Shown: positions 59,714 to 64,000 of the stretch, one piece after another | Layout of the letters: every line of letters begins with the position of its first letter | How positions within the stretch are numbered: the first letter of the stretch is position 1 | Assembly: GCA_020465985.1 (NCBI GenBank) | Contig: JAANYP010004711.1 | Coordinates: forward strand, 670,610 to 734,609 | DNA length: 64,000 bases | Direction of reading: 5' to 3' | Origin: Centrapalus pauciflorus | Taxonomy: Eukaryota; Streptophyta; Magnoliopsida; Asterales; Asteraceae | Translations under genes and position numbers: made by a program | The notes under the pieces: generated by a model | What the model was told of the DNA's origin: nothing | The model's input: the letters and a program-made list of their open reading frames with translations, nothing else | The model's database searches: none

Positions 59714-60894
59714 CTAACCCTGCGCGGGAGGCCTCGACTCTCCCTGCCGCGGAGCTGTACAATTTCTAGACTGATGACCAGGCCGCCCGCAATTAAAGCA
59801 GAGCGGGTCTCTCGAAGTGCATCTTGACTGGATGTGGTCGGGCTGGCCACAATGGAAGCAACGCACATGACGGGGATCACACTCCTCGGTGTGCCTCTGA
59901 CGGCACCTCCTACAAAACCGCTCCCTATTAACTGACCCTGAACTCGACGCTCCTCCCCTCTGCTCGGATCCCCCAAAACGACTGCCCCTATCATCGGGCC
60001 TGCGATCTGATCTCTGAGAAGACCTATCCCTTTGCCTATCACCTCCCTCTGAATCGGTATGCCGACGGTCGTAACCCCTTGGCTGAAACTGGCCGGAGCG
60101 ACTATCTCTATCTCTGTCTCTGCCCAGGTCGGAACCTCCAACATGTCCGGCTGACTGCACCAGTCGTGGCTGCTCCACTACTGGATCCCTACGCGATAAC
60201 TCACTTTCTCGTCTACGGGCCAACTCAACTGCCCTGGCATAAGTCGGAATGTAGCCAGTGTCAAAAAACTCTCGGATCTCCTTATGCAATCCCATCAGAA
60301 ACCGATTAATCTTCCGTGACTCCGTGCTGATCTGAATAGGTGCAAACAAACTCAAGTCAATAAAAATCTTCTCATACTCGTCAACGGATCGCTATCCCTG
60401 AAATAGTGTCAGAAAGTCACTCTCCAGCTGAGCTCTGCGGTCCTCGGGACAATACTGCTCCTCAAAGCGATCTCTGAACTGGCCCCATGTCATCTTATAT
60501 GTAGGCCCATCCCCCATCATGTCTCTGACCGTACGCCACCACTGCTGCGCGCTAGTCCGTAACTGAGCACTAGCGAATGTCGTCATCTGTTCAGGGTGGC
60601 ATCCCGTAGTACGAAAAGCCATCTCCGTATCCTGTAGCCAATACATGGCCATTACGGCCCCGGGCTCACCGTGATACTCTGGCGGGTGTGCAGCAAGGAA
60701 TCCTTATACTTACATCCCTTGCCTGCCCCTCGTGACGGTCCAGCTCCTGAATCCCTGCCCCCGCCTGTACTCTGGGTCGGGGACTGGATACCCTCAGCAC
60801 GGCCCTTCTCGTAGGCCTCCTGTAGTCGCCGGGAAAACTCCTCGTCAGACACTCGTCCCCCGGTGGGACCCTCGGGTCTCTGCTCATCTGCCAT
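59714..60894 (-). pseudogene. G4 gag with two zinc knuckles
   Basis: The start is the ATG at 60894 (MADEQRPEGPTGG), preferred over an upstream Met in the same frame. A frameshift near 60700 precedes the capsid domain (AMYWLQDTEMAFRTTGC, AQQWWRTVRDMMG). A TAG at 60392-60394 follows LTLFQG, and the frame continues (LSLFAPIQISTESRKINRF). An Arg/Ser/Asp-rich linker leads to knuckles CFHCGQPDHIQSRC and CFNCGRPGHQSRNC, preceded by a CX2C...C pair (CRRCRQRHTEEC). A TAG at 59714-59716 separates it from protease; whether that stop is family-wide is unknown. Confidence 0.88.
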
Positions 60895-61043
60895 AGGGTC
60901 TCTGCATAATACAAACAACATTACTATAATGGTAATAATATAACTCTACAATTCTTAGACCTACTCATCCGAGATCAAGCCCAAGGATCTAGACACTGGT
61001 TTAAGCCTAAGCATCACTAATGATACTTAAACCTTAAACTAAT

Positions 61044-61055
61044 ACTGTGATACCA
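61044..61055 (-). other. G4 primer binding site (degenerate)
   Basis: The minus strand TGGTATCACAGT matches the tRNA-iMet PBS at 10 of 12 bases, 3 nt from the LTR edge (61059). Confidence 0.75.
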
Positions 61056-61058
61056 AGC

Positions 61059-62688
61059 TGTAACACCATACTTTTACGACTAATGCCACATAAGACTTAT
61101 AGTCCACGTCATCCAATCATAGGCAACATCATCAAGGGATAAACAGCTAATTACTACTAAACATCAACATCAAGCATGAAGTAACACGAGACGGGAACCA
61201 ACCCTCGTCAGTAACGTCAGTCAACCACAGCATGATCGCAGGTTACAGTCATCCAAAGGTTACTGGCTAATAAGCCAAACCACAAAATAGCAAGACTACT
61301 TACGAAAGTAGTCACTAATTACTGTCCACGTGGCGGGTCTCGGCTACTGCCTGCTGTATCCCTAGTCTCAGTCCTCGCACCTGAGATCCACAGTTAAGAC
61401 AACAGTCAGCAGAAAGGTGGTGAGTTACTATAAACAACTTTAAAACAGTTTATAAATAGTTAGCACAATATAACGACTGGTGATCAACATGCGGCCGGCC
61501 TCAACTGCTGGACGCCTCATCGGGAGCGACCCGGAATAGCCTGCATAGCCCACTCCACAAAGTAGTGGGTAATCAGGACCTCTGAGTTGGGAATGACCCA
61601 ACAGGCCTCTCAACTCTGCGTACTACGGCAATACGCATAATCGACGTGCTCTGCTCTGTGCTAACAAGGGTCAACGTATAAAAGGATCCACACTGGACCC
61701 GGATAATAAACAACAAAGTAAGTAACTCACCTGAAACACGACTACAGTCTCGCTATCAATGATGGGCTCTACAAGTCTCAGGCTTAGCTACAAATCCTTG
61801 CAACGATAAATACAATCACACTGTAAAGACAAGCTACTGAACCCATAACAACTATACTACTAAATCACGAACTCAATATCAGCCAACGGACCTGGACCCG
61901 GGAGCGCAGCCAGGAGCACGGCCACAATCGCGGTCGCGGTCGCGGTCTGGGAGCGCGGGCGCTATCCCACTGCCAGCGATCACCCTCAGCCGCCTCATCC
62001 TGATCGTGGGCGCGACCAGGGAAGCGCGGCCGAGATGTGGCGACGAACAGAGCAGGCTATGCTCTGTTTTCATACAGCTGCGGAAATCACTTCCCAATCC
62101 AATTTTTATCTATCTCACGGGTTACAAACTTACCCCAATTCGCCTTAACTACTGAATAAAACAATTTAACCCTTTTTGATACGAATTACTAACCGTAACG
62201 AGCTTTCGATGGCTAATTCGAGCTTTAAACTTGGAAAGGAATCAAGCCCTCCAATTTTGCTTGTTTCTGATCTTTTCCTTGCTTCTTTCTCTAGATTTCA
62301 GCTAAGAAAACACATACACATACACTTGCACCTTTCAATCTTTTGATGAAGTGAAGAAAAGGAAGCCTAAATGAATATATATACGTTTCCGGTCCCGAAC
62401 TCAATTAAAACGGGTACGATACTCATTACTAGGTAGACACCCGTTAACCCAATTAATCTCAAATTAACTACTTGGGTACAGAATGTCAATTAACTCATTA
62501 AAACAACCCCAAATCCCCAATTACTACTAGACCGGTTATTATCTCAACCGATTAAAATTACACGTAATAGCAATCTATTTTACAAACTCACGTGCAATTA
62601 ATCAATTAAAGTCCACCAACTCATTAAGACGATTCTTAAAGCCAATAAATAAATTACACGTACCTGCTGCTAGACTTCGGATGTTACA
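61059..62688 (-). repeat. G4 5' LTR
   Basis: Same edges as the 3' LTR, with a few substitutions and a short deletion near 62428. GC-rich block at about 61900-62050. Confidence 0.95.
62376..62383 (-). promoter_or_regulatory. G4 5' LTR TATA box
   Basis: TATATATA within a cgtatatatattc context, followed (minus strand) by a pyrimidine-rich leader (cttccttttcttcacttc). Same site in the 3' LTR. Confidence 0.5.
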
Positions 62689-62693
62689 ATAAT

Positions 62694-64000
62694 CACCTTG
62701 TTCAATTAAGGTAAGGAGTTGCTCCAGCTCAGAATCTTTCCTTGTCCTCCTGGCCTTTATTTTGGGGTATGTCACAGAGACACCCTCACTTACTTCTTTT
62801 GAGATCAGGCAAAGATCCTGCACTCTCTACATCAGCTTCTTAATATATGCCTTGATAGTCTTAGCCATTTCTGACTTAGACTGACTCAGGGCAACTGCCA
62901 GCTCAACCCATTCCCTATACCCCATCTGTGCAACATCAGTGTAGTCATAAGTTTCCAGCTCTGTGCCTGTTGCACCCATTCTGGTTATCTGCAATTTCCA
63001 CTATTTTCCTTTTCTTGCTATGGGGACAGCTTTGACAATTGCTTCTTTGGCAAGTCTTCTATCAGCAACATCCTGAAACTTTTTCCTTGCCAAATTGTCA
63101 AAATGGAACTGGGCCCTTGCAGAGGATGCTTGTTTTGGTTTGGTCACTGAGACCAGAGCACCTTTAACTTGTTCACCTTCCTTTTCACCTGCTGATTCCT
63201 TAGCAGCTTCCATCAGTTTCTTTTGCACATCCAAAGAAGGCATTTTAATTTTGATTGCCTCTTGAAGTGCAAAAGTTTTGGCAGCTTTGGCAGAGGCTTC
63301 TTCTTTTCTTAGAGCTTCCACGGCTTGAAGCTGTTCATCTCTGAACACAAAGTATTTATCCATGGGAAGACCCATTTCCTTTGCCCTGGCTTTGTGAAAT
63401 TTTAAGTTTGCTGCTTTCTGCTGTTCAGAATCAATTGCTGCTTTTTCTTTTCCTTTAGTTGCTGTAGTGATAACAGCTTCAGGAGCCTCTTCCTCTTTTT
63501 CTTCTTCCTCTGAAATGAGATGCCTCCTTCTGCTGCTTGGCCTGCCCTCAGAAATGAATTCCTCCCCCTTAAACTGAGCAGGGTTTGGAGATTCAGCCTG
63601 AGTAGGCTGAGCAGCTTGAGAGGCACCTTCCATTATACCAATTGCAGATGCTCCTGCTGGTTGACCAGTAGGTAATGATTTCTCCTTAGGAGAAGAAGTT
63701 TTCTCCCCCTTAGACTTGGTCTTCGAGGCAGACGACTTCTCCCCCTTTAAAGGAGATGGACCAGCACCTTCAACACCTGGTCTGCCTGAAGACAGGAAGT
63801 CAGTAGGCTTGCCAGCAGTTTTGGCAGCAGGCTTGGGACCAACCAGGTTATGCACGAAGAAAACCATGTTGTCCTTCACCTCTGCAAGTTGGGAAAGACA
63901 ATGTTGAAGAGAGGATGATTGGGTATCCTCAAGGGAAGTCAGCTTAAGAATGTTTTCCCTATCAGAAGCGGTGAACAGCAAAGTTTGGAGCTGTGCAAGA
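62694..64000 (-). pseudogene. C5 ORF3, upstream piece (continues past window edge)
   Basis: The frame is open from the edge to 63001: S/K/P-rich with charged repeats (GEKSSASKTKSKGEKTSSPK), acidic EEEEKEEEAPE, then a Lys/Ala-rich helical region (ANLKFHKARAKEMGLPMDKY; DNLARKKFQDVADRRLAKEA). TAG at 62998-63000 and another near 62824 lie in the same frame; between them it reads sensibly (DYTDVAQMGYREWVELAVAL). The end is broken by G4. A nucleic-acid-binding or structural role is only a guess. Confidence 0.65.

Larger units (their letters stand above)
54627..62688 (-). mobile_element. G4: Ty3/Gypsy element (Tekay-like), full length, recent
   Basis: 8.06 kb with exact TSD ataat (54622-54626 and 62689-62693). 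Minus-strand order: 5' LTR 61059-62688, PBS, gag, PR-RT-RNH-INT, PPT, 3' LTR 54627-56260. The LTRs (1630 and 1634 bp) are almost identical over long stretches, so the insertion is young. Stops in gag and pol and a changed protease site make it non-autonomous as read. Confidence 0.95.
39493..64000 (-). mobile_element. C5: Copia (SIRE-like) element of a second family, split by C4 and G4
   Basis: Visible parts on the minus strand: 3' LTR in two pieces (39493-40148 and 53476-53909), PPT (53910-53919), and a long ORF in the ORF3 position (54256-54626 and 62694 to the edge). gag and pol would lie beyond 64000. The LTR sequence differs from the C1/C2/C4 family. C4 lies in the LTR and G4 in the ORF, so C5 is older than both. 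Confidence 0.8.

Noticed and set aside
1..64000. tRNA, rRNA or CRISPR loci
   Set aside because: No cloverleaf or rRNA core recognised; the tRNA-like words are primer binding sites, and the repeats are LTRs, TIRs and microsatellites.

Overview
This is repeat-dense plant nuclear DNA; I found no host gene, tRNA, rRNA or CRISPR. It is a pile of nested LTR retrotransposons (Ty3/Gypsy and Ty1/Copia) with TIR (mainly Mutator-like) DNA elements and AT microsatellites. The gag types, the long SIRE-like Copia elements with a large extra ORF after pol, and the Gypsy element with an acidic ORF before gag suggest a eudicot, most likely Asteraceae. That taxonomic call is recalled family resemblance, not a database result.

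Layout, with names used below. G1 (1-5912, minus): 5' part of a Tekay-like Gypsy element with a 2.4 kb LTR, cut by the window edge. It sits inside the 3' LTR of G2 (5913-10558, minus), a Gypsy element with two LTRs and gag but no pol. An LTR-like fragment (10559-11379) leads into G3, a decayed plus-strand Gypsy integrase end split at 11487/24001 by C1 (11488-24000, minus, TSD tcctg). From 24488 to 27369 lies a probable G3 LTR plus unassigned DNA, a small MITE and a Copia remnant. M1 (27379-30198) is a foldback element with arms of about 0.8 kb and a 9-bp TSD; M2 (28905-29854, 9-bp TSD) is nested in one arm. M3 (30220-37911) is a small TIR element split by C2 (30280-37659, minus, TSD cacaa), a pol-deleted relative of C1. 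Two MITE-like repeats and AT microsatellites follow. C5 (39493 to beyond 64000, minus) is a second Copia family, split twice: by C4 (40149-53470, plus, TSD aaata), the best-preserved copy of the C1/C2 family, and by G4 (54627-62688, minus, TSD ataat), a near-complete Tekay-like Gypsy.

Comparing C1, C2 and C4 is the most informative exercise. The family plan is LTR, PBS (initiator tRNA-Met type), TTCGA-rich leader, a long ORF1 (gag with two zinc knuckles), a conserved TAA, in-frame pol (PR-INT-RT-RNH), a spacer with three tandem hairpins, a roughly 1000-residue ORF3 of unknown function, PPT, LTR. Candidate splice signals flank the ORF1/pol stop and the ORF3 start. Every element is coding-defective in the copy seen here. 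Many nonsense changes look like C-to-T (or G-to-A) transitions, as expected for methylated, silenced repeats.
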